Notes under the pieces: model-generated
Told to the model about the DNA's origin: nothing
The model's input: only the letters and a program-made list of their open reading frames with translations
Database searches by the model: none
NCBI GenBank assembly: GCA_905116865.2
Contig: CAJHNH020006001.1
Coordinates: 97,625-161,624, forward strand
Direction: 5' to 3'
Source: Candidula unifasciata
Lineage: Eukaryota > Mollusca > Gastropoda > Stylommatophora > Geomitridae
DNA length: 64,000 nucleotides
Shown: positions 46,108 through 57,800 of the stretch, one piece after another
Layout of the letters: each line of letters begins with the position of its first letter
Position numbering within the stretch: position 1 is the first letter of the stretch
Program-made: the position numbers and the translations under genes

Positions 46108-46940
46108 CAGAACGCCTTGTCAAGAGCAATCTCCACATTCTATGCTAATAGTGCCTGACCGTTCGACAGAGAAGCCCAGTTTCGGAGAAACTGATATATG
46201 ATGCTGATGTAGCTGCACTTCAGGAGACCAGGCTGAATACTCACTAAGCTCTGAATGTCTCAGGCTTCCAAACATACTACAACATCAAACACCTAGGCGA
46301 GGCAATTCTAGCCAGGTGCGGAATAAAAGCCGCAATTGTAGACACAAGTGTATGGAACAACAGCGAAATTCAGATGCAGGCGGTGAAGTCAGACAGAACC
46401 AGAACCTTTTACTTTAATTAACATCTATGCCTACAATAATAAAGATGACCCCAAAATGGGGGGGGGGTGTGCAATGTTAAGGGGCATGAGCGAGCAGATA
46501 ATTACCGACATCATGAGTGGTGACTTCAACGCCAAAGATTGGCTATGGGACAATACGACTATCAAGAAACAGGGTGAGGCATTGGAGGAAGCACCAACAT
46601 ATACGGATTTAATCTGTTTGAATGATGGCAGACACACCAGAATCTCCGACAGAGAAGGTGATACGAACAGAACCCTCGATCTCACTCTGGTCTCTCCCAA
46701 CATGAGTGCAGTCTGCCAGTGGGGCGTACTGGGACATCATGGAAGCCAACATCCATGCTGGATTTTTCCAGTATGCTGCACATCAGCCTGACGTAACTGG
46801 GCATCTGCGAGACGGGTCACGCAGAACATCGCGAAAGAAGAAAGCTACCTTTCAACACACCCCGTGGTAGACACCTGAAGTCGCAGAAACCTGGACAGGC
46901 AAAAGAAGTGCCACCAAAGACTGAGAGAAATACAGAATGA
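46108..46940 (+). pseudogene. LINE ORF2 endonuclease domain, decayed
   Basis: Broken plus-strand frames give LIYDADVAALQETRLN near 46195-46245 (the catalytic Glu of AP-like endonucleases), GFQTYYNIKH and a central SDRTRTFYF. The 46456-46791 frame gives IMSGDFNAKDWLWDN (catalytic Asp/Asn), DLICLNDGRHTRIS and RTLDLTLVSPNM, with the terminal GSDH changed to GSQH. This is the apurinic-type endonuclease that nicks target DNA in Jockey/CR1-type LINEs. Frameshifts and stops make it inactive. No RT follows, only the start of the linker. Confidence 0.75.
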
Positions 46941-47079
46941 CTTCGATTTATTTTCAAGCTTAAACATTAAATATAGATAGGTCAGACTCACTGAACACTT
47001 TAAACAACTCGCAAGGAGCCTTAGCCCACGGTAGAGAAACTTTTGGTCATGAAATAGGCTGCGAAAAATATCTCAGAAA

Positions 47080-47480
47080 ATTCTGAAGAAGAAGACGAAG
47101 AAGAAGACGAAGGAGAAGCCGAAGGAGAAGAGGGAGAAGAAGCCGAAGAAGAAGACAAAGAATAAGACGAAGATGAAGACGAAGAAGAAGAAGAGGAAGA
47201 AGAAGGAGAGAAAGAAGAAGAAGAGGAAGAGAACGAAGAAGAGAGGGAAGAGGCAGAAGAAACGGAAAACAAAACGGCAAAAGTGGCAGAAGAAGCAAAG
47301 GAAGAAAAGGGGATTCGGAAGGAGAACGCGGAAGACCATGAGGGGTAAAGAGAAAAATTTGAATTCAATTAAGGGAAAGACGGGGAGGAATTGAAACCGG
47401 AAGAGTAGGAGGAGGACAAAGAAGAAAAGGGTGAAGAGAGAAAGAAGAGAAAAGGGAAGTAAATGAGAAGTAGCAGCATC
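47080..47480. repeat. GAA/GAAGAG-rich purine tract
   Basis: About 400 bp of degenerate GAAGAAGAC/GAAGAG on the plus strand, grading out at both ends. The Ser- and Leu-rich minus-strand ORFs are artefacts. Confidence 0.85.
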
Positions 47481-47644
47481 AGTAGCAGAAAAAGTAGTAT
47501 CTAATTTATCAAGACTACCCCCCGCCCCCCTCCCCACCACACCCCCACCCTTTTCCATTAATTTGATCATTTGCCTGTTGTGTCTTACTATAAAACAGAA
47601 GGAGTATGGTCACATCTTGTATGATGCTGTCACATCTTAATTAC

Positions 47645-48605
47645 GGCCCCAAGTTGTCTGATCCTAATACAGAAATACGGTCGTCGCACCTTGTCTCATC
47701 CTAATTCAGAAATACTGTCGTCGCACTTTGTCTTATCCTAATACAGAACTACTGTCGTCACACCTTGTCTGACCCTAATACAATAATACTGTCGTCGCAC
47801 CTTGTCTCATCCTAATTCAGAAATACTGTCGTCGCACCTTGTCTCATCCTAATACAAAACTACTTTCGTCACACCTTGTCTAATCCTAATACAATAATAC
47901 TGTCGTCGCACCTTGTCTCATCCTAATTCAGAAATACTGTCGTCACACCTTGTCTGATCCTAAAACAATAATACTGTCGTCGCACCTTGTCTAATCCTAA
48001 TACAGAAATACTGTCGTCGTACCTTGTTTCATCCTAATACAGAAATACTGTCGTCGCACCTTGTCTCATCCTAATGCAGAAATACTGTCGTCGCACCTTG
48101 TCTCATCCTAACACAGAAATACTGTCGTCGCACCTTGTCTCATCCTAATACAGAAATTCTGTCGTCGCACCTTGTCTCATCCTAATGCAGAAATACTGTC
48201 GCCACACCTTGTCTCATCCTAACACAGAAATACTGTCGTCGCACCTTGTCTCATCCTAACACAGAAATACTGTCGTCGCACCTTGTCTGATCCTAATACA
48301 ATAATACTGTCGTCGCACCTTGTCTCATCCTAATTCAGAAATACTGTCGTCGTACCTTGTTTCATCCTAATTCAGAAATACTGTTGTCACACCTTGTCTG
48401 ATCCTAATACAGAACTACTGTCGTCACACCTTGTCTGATCCTATTACAGAACTACTGTCGTCACACCTTGTCTGATCCTAATACAATAATACTGTCGTCG
48501 CACCTTGTCTGATCCTAATACAGAAATACTGTCGTCGCACCTTGTTTCATCCCAATTCAGAAATACTGTCTTCGCACCTTGTCTGATCTCAGCACAAAAA
48601 GACAA
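47645..48605. repeat. 37-bp minisatellite, about 25 copies
   Basis: Unit ATACTGTCGTCGCACCTTGT then CTCATCCTAATACAGAA. Variants (CAATAAT for CAGAAAT; GTCACACC for GTCGCACC) recur at intervals, hinting at duplicated multi-unit blocks. Decayed units on both sides continue to about 48650 and again at 49010-49280. Confidence 0.95.
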
Positions 48606-48711
48606 CTGTCACATCTGATCTCAGGCAAACGGGGAAAGGCAATGGTCACTGTGGGCGGAAAAGAGGGGGGGGGGTGGGGGGATGGACACGACGCTCTCTA
48701 ACAGAAGGTCG

Positions 48712-48789
48712 ACTAATTAGGGTGTTCCCTTCAAAGTGGTAGCGCTTATTTTGGAATGTGTCTGTCTTAGAGGCGAAAGACTAACAGTC

Positions 48790-48857
<68 letters not shown>

Positions 48858-48992
48858 CTAGATCTGTACAACTGATTTGCACGCGAACTCAAGTTTCGAA
48901 GCAATACTAAAGTCCAGAAGCTGACGAACAGCCAGAACTTTAAGCTGGAGTTTACAGATGGTGAACACGAAGTAAAAGAAGAAGAATCTAAT
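48712..48992 (+). repeat. dispersed repeat family C, copy 6, with internal (AT)n
   Basis: CTTAGAGGCGAAAGACTAAC, CTAGATCTGTACAACTGATT and CGAACAGCCAGAAC match family C. An (AT)n array of about 67 bp (48789-48856) sits in the middle, and the end is GTAAAAGAAGAAGAATC. It lies between two parts of the 37-bp minisatellite region. Confidence 0.65.
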
Positions 48993-49004
48993 ACAGAAGA
49001 AGTA

Positions 49005-49290
49005 GAAAGGTTATGGTCACAACAGCTACTTTAATTCCATATCTCCGATCCTACCACAAAACGACACGCCAAAGGAAACGTGGCCACGACTTGTCTCAAT
49101 CTAACAGACATAGAAGAAAGACTATAGTCATAAATTGTCTGATCCAAAGAAAGGTTGACTATGGTCACACTATATTGCGTCCTAAAACAAAAAGATGTTG
49201 GTCACACTTTGTCTGATCTGAACAGGAAAAGACTTTGACCACACCTTGTCTGATCCTATCACAGGCAGACTATGGTCACAACACTATTTG
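49005..49290. repeat. decayed units of the 37-bp minisatellite
   Basis: Phrases such as GGTCACACTTTGTCTGATC and ACCACACCTTGTCTGATCC recur every 40-60 bp. Confidence 0.55.
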
Positions 49291-49574
49291 CTGACTTTCA
49301 AAACCCAGATGTCAAGCTATACCTGTGGATTTATTTCTCTCGTTAGCTGTGTGGCTTCTGGAGCTTCCCAGATACTGATATTTCTGCCAACCTAGTCTAT
49401 ATTTCATGCAAGAGTATATATATTTGCTTCGTTACATTTCGTGTTATATTGCCTTCTGTCATTGTTGTCTTGAATATAGCTTCCGTGCACGCATACACAC
49501 AAACGGGGGCGCTGAAACCTTGAAGCTTATGTTACTTGCGCTCCTTCCCTATAAATGTAAATCTGAAAAGGGTG

Positions 49575-49602
49575 AGGGGGGGGTGAGAGAGAAAGAGAGA
49601 GC

Positions 49603-49670
<68 letters not shown>
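49575..49670. repeat. (GA)n microsatellite
   Basis: Imperfect then perfect GA repeat. Confidence 0.96.
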
Positions 49671-49672
<2 letters not shown>

Positions 49673-49767
49673 CCTTGTTTCCAATAAAACGTGTTTAACG
49701 ACAAAACGGCATTCTTAACCCTGTACTCAAGTCCTGTGTTCAAGTATCTGTTTATACTTTATTATTT

Positions 49768-50350
49768 CAAGCAACGCTGGTCTATCAGGCTTGTATTCTC
49801 AGCACTCTTCTTTATGGCAGTGAAACTTGGTCAACTTATTGGCACCAGGAGAAACCGTTAAATTAGCTTGCACATGCGATGCCTAAGAAGTATAACTGGC
49901 ATAAAGTGGCAGGACAAGATCACAAACACTGAGATATTACAAAGAGCTGATGCTACAACAGTCTTCTTAATGCTCAGTTTACGAAGAATCAAATGGCTGC
50001 GTCCCATCTGGAGAATGGAGGATGGCAGATTCCCTAAGGACGGGTAGAAGATTTCGTGTCCAACATCTACTAAAATATAAAGATGTGTGCAAGCGGGACA
50101 TGACGGATGCAGGTATTGCGGTGGACTCAGGGTTACAAAATACCATGAACTGTATTGCGTGGAACGGGCACACAAGGAAGGAAGAAATAATTGCAGAAAA
50201 AATGAGAGATGAGCGTCGGAGAAGAAAAAGAGTAAGCACACATGTTGACAACAATGGTCCTGAAATCCCATGCTGTAGTTGTGGATGACTTTTCTTGCTA
50301 GTCACACTCGCAATCGACATAGGACGTGAATCCCATGCCTCCTCATAGGA
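49768..50350 (+). pseudogene. LINE 3' end, second copy of family L1w
   Basis: Closely related to 25905-26525: both read CTTCTTTATGGCAGTGAAAC (LLYGSETW), CACATGCGATGCCTAAGAAG and GAGAATG-AGGATGG. The frame 50022-50288 holds HLLKYKDVCKRDMTDAGIAV, then RRKRVSTHVDNNGPEIPCCS, where a CCxxCG zinc-finger start is followed by TGA. It ends in AGTCACACTCG..CCCATGCCTCCTCATAGG, as in the other copy. 5' truncated and broken. Confidence 0.75.
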
Positions 50351-50445
50351 CAATATAGCATAATGAAAAGCTATCGTCTAGAAAGACGGAAAGGTGCCAG
50401 TCAATCATTAATTCATGCATATCGTTATATTTTTTATTATTCAGC

Positions 50446-50460
50446 ACATTATTATTATTA

Positions 50461-50531
<71 letters not shown>

Positions 50532-50545
50532 GCTATTATAAACTT
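50446..50545. repeat. (ATT)n microsatellite
   Basis: About 30 ATT units with a TTG/GCT interruption. Confidence 0.96.
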
Positions 50546-50564
50546 AGAGTTGATTATTGAGCTT

Positions 50565-50808
50565 AGAACTTACATTAAAGCACCCTGAACACTCCCACAA
50601 GCTTTCCGTCCTCATCTTAAGCAACCAGCGAAGAGTTCCGCCTCTGATGTTGCCAGTAACTGATTATATGTCCGTCTTGCCTTTTCTCTGAGTGTAGAAC
50701 TGTAGAGGAAAGCATACTGTGGACTTTAACAAGGCTTAGCTCGTTGAGTTCCTTCTTATTAACTGTCATGTGGAGGGGCTGATTTCTAATCTGGTCTGTC
50801 AATGGTTT
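50565..50808 (-). pseudogene. LINE C-terminal fragment (RNase H family)
   Basis: The minus strand reads IRGGTLRWLLKMRTESLWEC in one frame, the counterpart of the 24113 terminus. Other frames hold earlier parts. Confidence 0.55.
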
Positions 50809-51114
50809 TTATGTGTCACCGCCCATGCACACCCCTCCCAAGTTTACGTTCTGTTTACATCTAATGCGTACTCCATCCAGTCGGCATTCATAGAGAAATA
50901 TTGATCTTAAATGTGGCGTTCGAGGGTATGATGGGGAATTCAGCCCTCTGCATTCATTTTCTTATCCTGGTTTAACTTGTTAATAATATTCATTGACAGG
51001 TCTCTGGGGTAGGGTGTTCTGTCTCAATGAAATCCAGCACATCATCATCATCATCAACACAATTATAACAACACACTTAAAGAAGATTTAATTTTCTTTG
51101 AGGCCGTCCTTTAG

Positions 51115-51425
51115 AAAATGTATAATGGTGCTATAGGCTGAAAGACAGCTAACTTACCACCAACATCAGAAAGTGACAGTTATTACTTTCGGTCATGTTA
51201 TCAGAAGAAGGAAACTGGAACATTTTGTGACCGCTGAAAATATCTGTGGAAAAAGAGTCAGAGGGAGCCATTGGTTGAAGTCTGTTGACAACCTTCTCGT
51301 CATGGCAGGGAGAGGTGCCAGTATAGGAACTGATGCATGCACATGCCGTTGAAAAGCGCAGGTTGTGGAAAGGCACAATCGCCCACCCTAAGTCAGAAGG
51401 GCACTTAAAAATCTTCTTTTCGTTG
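51115..51425 (+). pseudogene. LINE RT C-terminal fragment
   Basis: The plus strand in broken frames gives FGHVIRRRKLEHFVTAENIC then GKRVRGSHWLKSVDNLLVMA, the GHV-R and GKR-RGR block of animal LINE C-termini. The 121-codon minus-strand ORF is its shadow. Confidence 0.55.
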
Positions 51426-51559
51426 GTCCGAGCCAGGTAATTGTGGTGTGCCTGTTTACAGCAAAGCTGCGATGTTTGTGCCCTTCGGCCGACCCATCCG
51501 ACTTCATCAAACATTTGTTGACCAGTTTAACTTCTGGAGCACTTAATGATCATAATGAT

Positions 51560-51607
51560 ACCCCCCCCCCCCCACACTTTTTTTTGGGGGGGGGGGGGGA
51601 GGGGGTT
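51560..51607. repeat. facing C run and G run
   Basis: 13 C, then ACAC and 8-9 T, then 13 G, A, 5 G. The two runs can pair as a hairpin or form quadruplex/i-motif structures; they could also mark an assembly join. Confidence 0.85.
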
Positions 51608-51892
51608 ATGTTTTTGTTGTTGTTTGTCACACCAGACAGCCAAGTGTTCCAATTCTTGCCACGTGATGAGGATTTCACAGTATCTAATATCATTATCTCA
51701 AGTCACAATACTGGACAAGAATATTGCCTATCTGAATCTATTCCTACAATTGATAACGTCAGAGTAATACATGTTAAGAACACCTTGCATCTCGCAGGAC
51801 ACAAGATTTCCCACAGGATATCCTGTGTTGGAAGTCGTACACCTATTTGTGGGCAGTAATGTAGAAAAAGATGGGGGAAACTGATAAAGATA

Positions 51893-52395
51893 TTAAAATA
51901 AGAATACAAAAGACAAGAGGAGCTTTTATAGCACTAGGGAATCTGTGGAGAACAAAATAAATTAAAAGAAAATTAGTATGGGGCGGAAACAACTAAGGCA
52001 ATTGCTAATAAATTACAAACATTCGTTAACTGGTGCCTGCGCAGAATAGAGGGAATTGAATGGTGTGATAGAATAACTAATGTAGAGCTTCGGGAGAGTT
52101 ACGAAAACTCCAGTGTAACAATAGTTGAGGAAAATACGCTGGTGTTTGATGGGACACACATTGACAAAACCGAAGAAGAGCATAACTAGAATGACTTTGT
52201 ATTGGAACCGACCAGGGCATAGGAATAAAGGAAGGCCAAAAACACATGGAGAAGTGAGCTGGAGAATGAAGTTAGAAAGATGGGGGAGAACATGGTGAGA
52301 GCTACAAGCAATAGCGAAGGATAGAAAGACTTGGCGTGAGTTGGTTGAGGGCCTATGCTCAATTTGGGGTTAGAAAGGCAGAAGAAAAGACGTTT
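51893..52395 (+). pseudogene. LINE RT C-terminal fragment, another lineage
   Basis: Readings include IRKTRGAFIALGNLWRTK, IANKLQTFVNWCLRRIEGIE and, near 52225-52270, KNTWRSELENEVRKMGENM. This matches the common RIGKARGAF / NKLQTFINRCLR / R-TWRR-LE--I-KMG signature of an invertebrate LINE. Stops throughout. Confidence 0.65.
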
Positions 52396-52466
52396 GCCAT
52401 TGTTACTAAAATGTCGGCTCGTGATACCATTGTCCAAATTAACCTAATGCGGTAAATTGTCAAATT

Positions 52467-52570
52467 CCCCCCCCCCCCCCCCCCCACAAGGCTGGAATCG
52501 AACTAGGTACATCAGAATTGCTAAGCACGTTGGCAACGTAAAAGCCACAGACGCTGTCTTCTAAAGACAC
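52467..52570 (-). repeat. C run and family B-like tRNA head
   Basis: C run at 52467-52486. Then on the minus strand a head with GTGGCTTTTACGTTGCC and box B GTTCGATTCC, resembling family B without its body. Confidence 0.45.
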
Positions 52571-52860
52571 GGTGTGGTATATATTCTATTCACAGCAGCC
52601 TTCAGGGGGAAAATGGGTGTGGGGGAGGTGACGGTTTTCCCCTGCTGTTTTCTAATTCAGAATAGAAACAACCGTAACTAATTGCTACAGTATTGATCTT
52701 GCTAGTCCCATGGACAAAATAGTACATAGTAAATCATGCACGTATCCATCAGTTCCTGTTTGCTCGCTCACCAGTGTCTCTCTCAGTCTAGTCGGAAGGA
52801 AGTTAACAGTGGCTTAAAGCTCTTTTGGTGAAGCTTAGACTAATACTGTGGGCATTTTTC

Positions 52861-52865
<5 letters not shown>

Positions 52866-52945
<80 letters not shown>
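52866..52945. repeat. (CT)n microsatellite
   Basis: About 40 perfect CT units. Confidence 0.97.
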
Positions 52946-52947
<2 letters not shown>

Positions 52948-53252
52948 ATGTGTTAGACCTACATTTTTTTAACTGAAAACAAAATATAGGTCTGTGAGTG
53001 AGTGGGTGGGCGTGTGTAGGTGGGTGTCTGTGTGCGCTTGAGTGTATCCATGCATTTTACCTCCCATGCTTTTGTGGGTTTTTCCTTGATATTCACATAT
53101 GCATTTTATTATAGTAACATAACATGCTTTACTAATAAAATACAACTGCTGTGTAACAGATGGGTGTCTAGAAGGGCCGAATGTAAGACGGGTCTGAGTG
53201 CCCAATTTGTGAACCCATGAAAAAAAAAAAATTTTTGTTCGCTCGTTCGTTT

Positions 53253-53265
53253 TGTGTGTGTGTGA

Positions 53266-53338
<73 letters not shown>
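53253..53338. repeat. (TG)n microsatellite
   Basis: About 40 TG units with GTGAGTGAGTG at the left end. Confidence 0.97.
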
Positions 53339-53339
<1 letters not shown>

Positions 53340-54060
53340 GCTTGGAGTTTCCTCTCAATATATTTCTCTCTTCCCCTCCCTGCTTCTTTTTTATTTGGCA
53401 TGAAAAATAGAAGTTACTGCACGCTCCATTTTCTTTACGTCTCAAGTATGGCCAACGAGGCCATCTTTCTATACTATGTGACAAATGTTTTAAGATGGAA
53501 AACGACTAATCCATTCTGCCATTTATTTGTATTTTTATTTTTGAACATTTGCCTGGTAATTTTTAACATTTTCTTGAGCAGGTTTGTGTTGCCTCCAAAG
53601 ACGTGCTTTCTTGTTAACTAATTGACCAGGGTTCACTGCCATATGTTAAATAAGGTTCTAAGCAGCACACTGTTTTTCTGTTTCTAAAGTAAACTGACGT
53701 GGATGCAAGATAGTATTTATTTTCTCTAACAAATGCATTACTGATGCTGTCAAGTCTGTTGGTAATTTATGAGTAAAGTAAAGACCCCTTTTCACGCCTT
53801 TAGGTGCATCAGGTATATGGGAAAAGCGCCCATATTTATTCATACCATCGGCACTAGGTGGGTAATGTGTTGGTAACTTATACTTTATCTATTTATTTGA
53901 GTTATCTTGGTTTAAAATACCTAAATAATTTCGGTTTCTGAATAGAACGTATTTGAATCTGGCACTGGTGATAAAAACCATCCAGCCAGTTGTCTCCAAC
54001 CTGATGGTTAGGGGGGGGGGGGGGTGGCGGTCTCTACCTTGGGGGGAAAAAAAGAAGGAA
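53340..54060. other. no gene recognised
   Basis: AT-rich sequence. The only structure is a G run at 54011-54023. Confidence 0.4.
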
Positions 54061-54069
54061 GGGGGATGA

Positions 54070-54965
54070 AAGAGTTTCAAGGAGGCGTCAGGCTATTTTG
54101 GAATAGGGTCCAAAAAGCAGCCTAGCAGTCGCAGCAAGGACAGTAGATAGGCCTCCAGAGCAGCTTGCCACGGATACTCACATGGGGTGAGATCTGATGG
54201 ATGGCCCCGCTGCGGCTGAGCTTTGTTGTAAGATCTGCATACACACAATGTGTTACCGACTGACGTCAACATGGTAAAGTTGCATGCGGCTGCCGACCCA
54301 ACATGCCTACTTTGCAGAGCTAAGCAGACGCTCGAGCACGTATTGTCCGCGTGCAGAAAAGCCCTGGTCAGGGAAAATATCTTGGCGCCATAATAAAGTC
54401 CTAAGAGAGTTAGCAGACATTGTGGACTAAGCTAAAACGAAGGCCAACGCGAGGGGCAGTCCTACCGTGACCCTCATGCACTTCCTCAAGGCTGGGCAGA
54501 TTTATAAAGATAAACTTAACAAGGTCACTTACGCTTATCGATACTTGACTGCGAGGGATTGGTTACTGGCTGTCGACCTGCCTGGTGCGAGAGGTACCCA
54601 GAGTAAATCCGGAAGACCGACCTGTGACCGGACTTAGTCCTACACTCTGCGGAGAAACAACAGCTGATCCTGATTGAGCTGTCCATGTCGTAGGAGTCGC
54701 GAATGGATGAATATCAAGCTTGAGAAATACAGTGATCTCGCGGCCGGTCTAAGGAGATATGAAGCGTACGCAGTAAAAGGCTTCGGCGTCGAGTTAGGCG
54801 CAAGAGGTCTCATCTCCACTTCCATTTACAATGTGCTTAAGCGGTTGGGCTTGCAAGGAAACAGCGCAGACTATCTCTAAAACAAGTGGTCGAAGATGCT
54901 GAAAGGGCTTTGAGCTGGCTCTGGACGCAACGGAACGTCATGGGGGTCGGGCCTCGGTAGTCTGG
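54070..54965 (+). pseudogene. LINE C-terminal region with zinc knuckle and possible PD-(D/E)XK-like tail
   Basis: Plus-strand frames give VKLHAAADPTCLLCRAKQTL then EHVLSACRKAL, a CX2CX7HX4C knuckle typical of one LINE group. Then ADIVD, TARDWLLAVDLPGARG, and a broken segment with LIEL at about 54670. The 54674-54880 frame has WMNIKLEKYSDLAAGLRRYE, AYAVKGFGVELGARGLISTS and YNVLKRLGL. In intact relatives this stretch has a D..V.W../E-L-T pattern that may be a restriction-like nuclease fold; that assignment is from memory and uncertain. Several stops. Confidence 0.65.
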
Positions 54966-55495
54966 TCCGGGTCTCTAGTGGAAAAGAAAGTCTTAATTCT
55001 TAAAAGCCAATGTGTCCGAAATGTCTGCATGTGTTCCTCTGCCCACTGCAAAATCTAACAGGTGTCCGACGAACCAACCGAAAGCTTGACACTCGGTCGT
55101 TAAGGTAGCCGGCTGATCTATTAGGCTACCGAAGCGACAATACATATAATATCTAACTTCGAATCCCACAGTACCCGTTGCATAGTCACCATTTTTGTCT
55201 CGTCCCTATCCGAGAACAGCTGGTAAAGTGCAGCAGGAAAAGATCAAGGCCTAGGAGTCATGAGCCAGGTCAGCCCACGTTCTGTTGTCTAGGAAGTAAC
55301 GGGCTGAAACAATTGTCAACAAGGGATTATTCTACTGATGATCGGTGGACCCCTGCTGTACATGATTCCCGTTGTTCTTCTTATTATTGTGCAGTCCTTT
55401 CAATATCATGAATGCAGCTCAATCCAGCATCTTTGGCCTGTCGTTTTAGGATGTTCGTTATATGACTTCTTTTAGACGTCCTTGCTTGATCAATC
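54966..55495. other. no gene recognised
   Basis: Unique sequence. A weak tRNA-like phrase (GTTAAGGTAGCCGGCTGATC) lies near 55099. Confidence 0.35.
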
Positions 55496-55499
55496 CTCC

Positions 55500-55582
55500 A
55501 ACCCCCCCCCCCCCCCCCACCACCATCTCTCCCCCCCACCACCACCTCTCCCCCCCACCACCCCCTCTCCCCCTCCCCCTAT
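55500..55582. repeat. C-rich tract (C)n(CCACCA)n
   Basis: A C run then CCACCACC blocks, giving Pro- and Gly-rich artefact ORFs. Confidence 0.92.
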
Positions 55583-55599
55583 AAAAAATGTCTTTTCGT

Positions 55600-56170
55600 G
55601 TACAGCAATTACCCTTAAACTTATACTAGAAGGACACACTGAGAAACAACAAATATTCATCCTGAATGTTATTGAAATCAAGAAGGCCTTTAAAAACTTA
55701 GATGCAATTTCACTATGAGGAATTTTGGAATGCTACGTCATACCAGCCAAAATAATACTTAAAATTAGAAATTTTTACAGTATTCAGAATATGCAGTGCG
55801 CACTGAAAATGGTATAAGTGATTGGTTTTGGTGAAAACTGGAGTAAAACAAACTTGAATTATATCTCCCTTAAAGTTTTTAGTAGTCGTTGATCTGATAA
55901 TTTAAAAAAAAAAATTGTAAAGGAAATACCGGCATTAATTGGGTAGAGAATTGACAACTGGGAGATCTAGATTTCGCAGATAATACTGTTCTGTTAATTT
56001 TTTTTTTTTCATAATGCAAAGAAAAACAGAAGATTTATTGTCTACAGAAGCGTATGCCAGGGCTGCAGCAGATATATTCCAAAAATTTTCAAAATTTGCT
56101 TGAGATCACCGAAGACAGCAGTTTAAAACAGAAGTAAGGGAAATGAAGCCAAGAAGAGGTCTGGATGCAT
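55600..56170 (+). pseudogene. LINE reverse transcriptase palm fragment
   Basis: The frame from about 55640 reads FILNVIEIKKAFKNLDAISL (domain with D-KAFD, Asp changed), GILECYVIPAKIILKIRNFY and, after frame changes, LDFADNTVLL near 55970, a FADD box with the second Asp replaced by Asn. The order and spacing fit a non-LTR RT. The catalytic changes and stops show it is dead. Confidence 0.7.
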
Positions 56171-56369
56171 GTGTATTCAGAAAACAATGCTATTGGCAAG
56201 GTTGCAGTGCATTCTCAACGCACGCTTACATAAAAAAAAAACAGATACAGGAGAGCCTTCAAGTGGTCTGAGCAAAGAATTACAAAACAGGCACTGAAAT
56301 TGGTAAACAAACAGTCTGAGAGAGGGGAAAAAAGGACGTCTGAGGAAAACATTAAGAAGAACATTATAA

Positions 56370-56608
56370 CGGTTAGTTGCGTATCCTTTACAGGGCGTGG
56401 CAGAACCAACCCCAACAGCCCCTGACTGTTGTGTGGTTTTTCTAGGCAAATTTACGTCCAGTAGTTTGTCATTGCTTTCTAGACGATCGGCTTTCTTGAT
56501 ACCACTGTCGAAACGAACGCAAGTCGCATGGCCCTCAGCTTGGATCGAACCCGGTATCCTGGCTTTACGAAGCGTTCGCATCGACCTACCCCCTGAGCCA
56601 ACTACCTT
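56370..56608 (-). repeat. tRNA-derived SINE, family B, copy 4
   Basis: Box B (plus strand GGATCGAACCC) at 56542-56552 and the full body with AGGCAAATTTACGTCCAGTA. The head is slightly degraded (GACCTACCCCCTGAGCCAAC). Confidence 0.8.
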
Positions 56609-56962
56609 TATTACGAGAGGCCCAAAATTGCTGGGTTGAACACCGTGTCAGAAATCGAGAGAGTTGCATGCAAGAGAGTGGGGTGGAGGTATCGTCTAAC
56701 GACACACAAAGGATTATGATGATATATCAGATCCAGTGCATGAAATCACTGTAGAGATAGTACCTGATAATTTATCAAAATTGTACCATTAAGACACAAC
56801 CACATTAGGACGATAATCACACTGCAAGAGACTGCATTTCTGTGACATAATGAAATGAAGACAGAAAATGTTAGGGACCGAAAATAATAATAGGATAGAA
56901 AGATACATATAAAGCCAGTGATTTCGGGTCAAGCAGTGTAACAGAGAAATATAGTTAGTAGA

Positions 56963-56965
<3 letters not shown>

Positions 56966-57028
<63 letters not shown>

Positions 57029-57030
57029 AC
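56966..57030. repeat. (GA)n microsatellite
   Basis: About 30 GA units with one GC. Confidence 0.95.
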
Positions 57031-57054
57031 ATTTCTTTATGCGAGCACGTAATG

Positions 57055-57120
57055 TGAGAGTTCTCATTGCCTTCTACACACCAATCAATATCTACAACAC
57101 ACGCGTGCTCACTTTTTTAA
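57055..57120. repeat. direct repeat, copy 1 of a 60-bp pair
   Basis: CATTGCCTTCTACACACCAA..CAACACACGCGTGCTCACTTTTTT. Its partner is at 57800-57868. Confidence 0.85.
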
Positions 57121-57604
57121 AACAGCGCACCGTGCATTCAGTTCAGCTGGAAATACAGTCACGCGCACATTTAGAGCTTGGTTCTGTGTTTTACATACAT
57201 TTTACATTATAGTTATTTATAAAGAGTTGTGCTATTTATAGAACGTAATACCGTTTATAAATCGGATTTGTTTACAATGTTCAGGTATAATGGATGTAGT
57301 TAGAATGAGCATGTTTTCTACAGTTTTTTGTGAGAAGTCATGTATTTTTTTCTCGCGTGGATACATTGGAGTGTTTAAGTATAAGATTATATGTTTATCA
57401 AGTGGTATATACTTTACTATTTATACATGAAAGTGTTCTCTTTATCAAGCGCTACTATGATCTTGTGGTTGATAAGAGTGACAAAGTATAACCGATATAT
57501 TTGATGACAAACAACCATTCACAAGGTAACAGTGCATTCAAATATTGGAATAAGAAACATATTCGTGATCGATTTTTCATGTATTAATTTTTCCAACTAC
57601 TAAT

Positions 57605-57736
57605 TCTTAATCTTCTTTTTCTTCTTCTTCTTCTTCTTCTTCTTCTTCTTCTTCTTCTTTTTCTTCTTCTTTTTCTTCTTCTTCTTCTTCTTCTTCTTCT
57701 TCTTCTTCTTCTTCTTCTTCTTTTTCTTCTTCTTCT

Positions 57737-57800
<64 letters not shown>
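57605..57800. repeat. (TTC)n then (TTTC)n microsatellite
   Basis: TTC units to about 57738 switch to pure TTTC (about 15 units) up to 57800. Confidence 0.97.

Noticed and set aside
51149..51514. 121-codon minus-strand ORF
   Set aside because: Plus-strand reading gives a recognisable LINE C-terminus; the minus-strand frame is its shadow.
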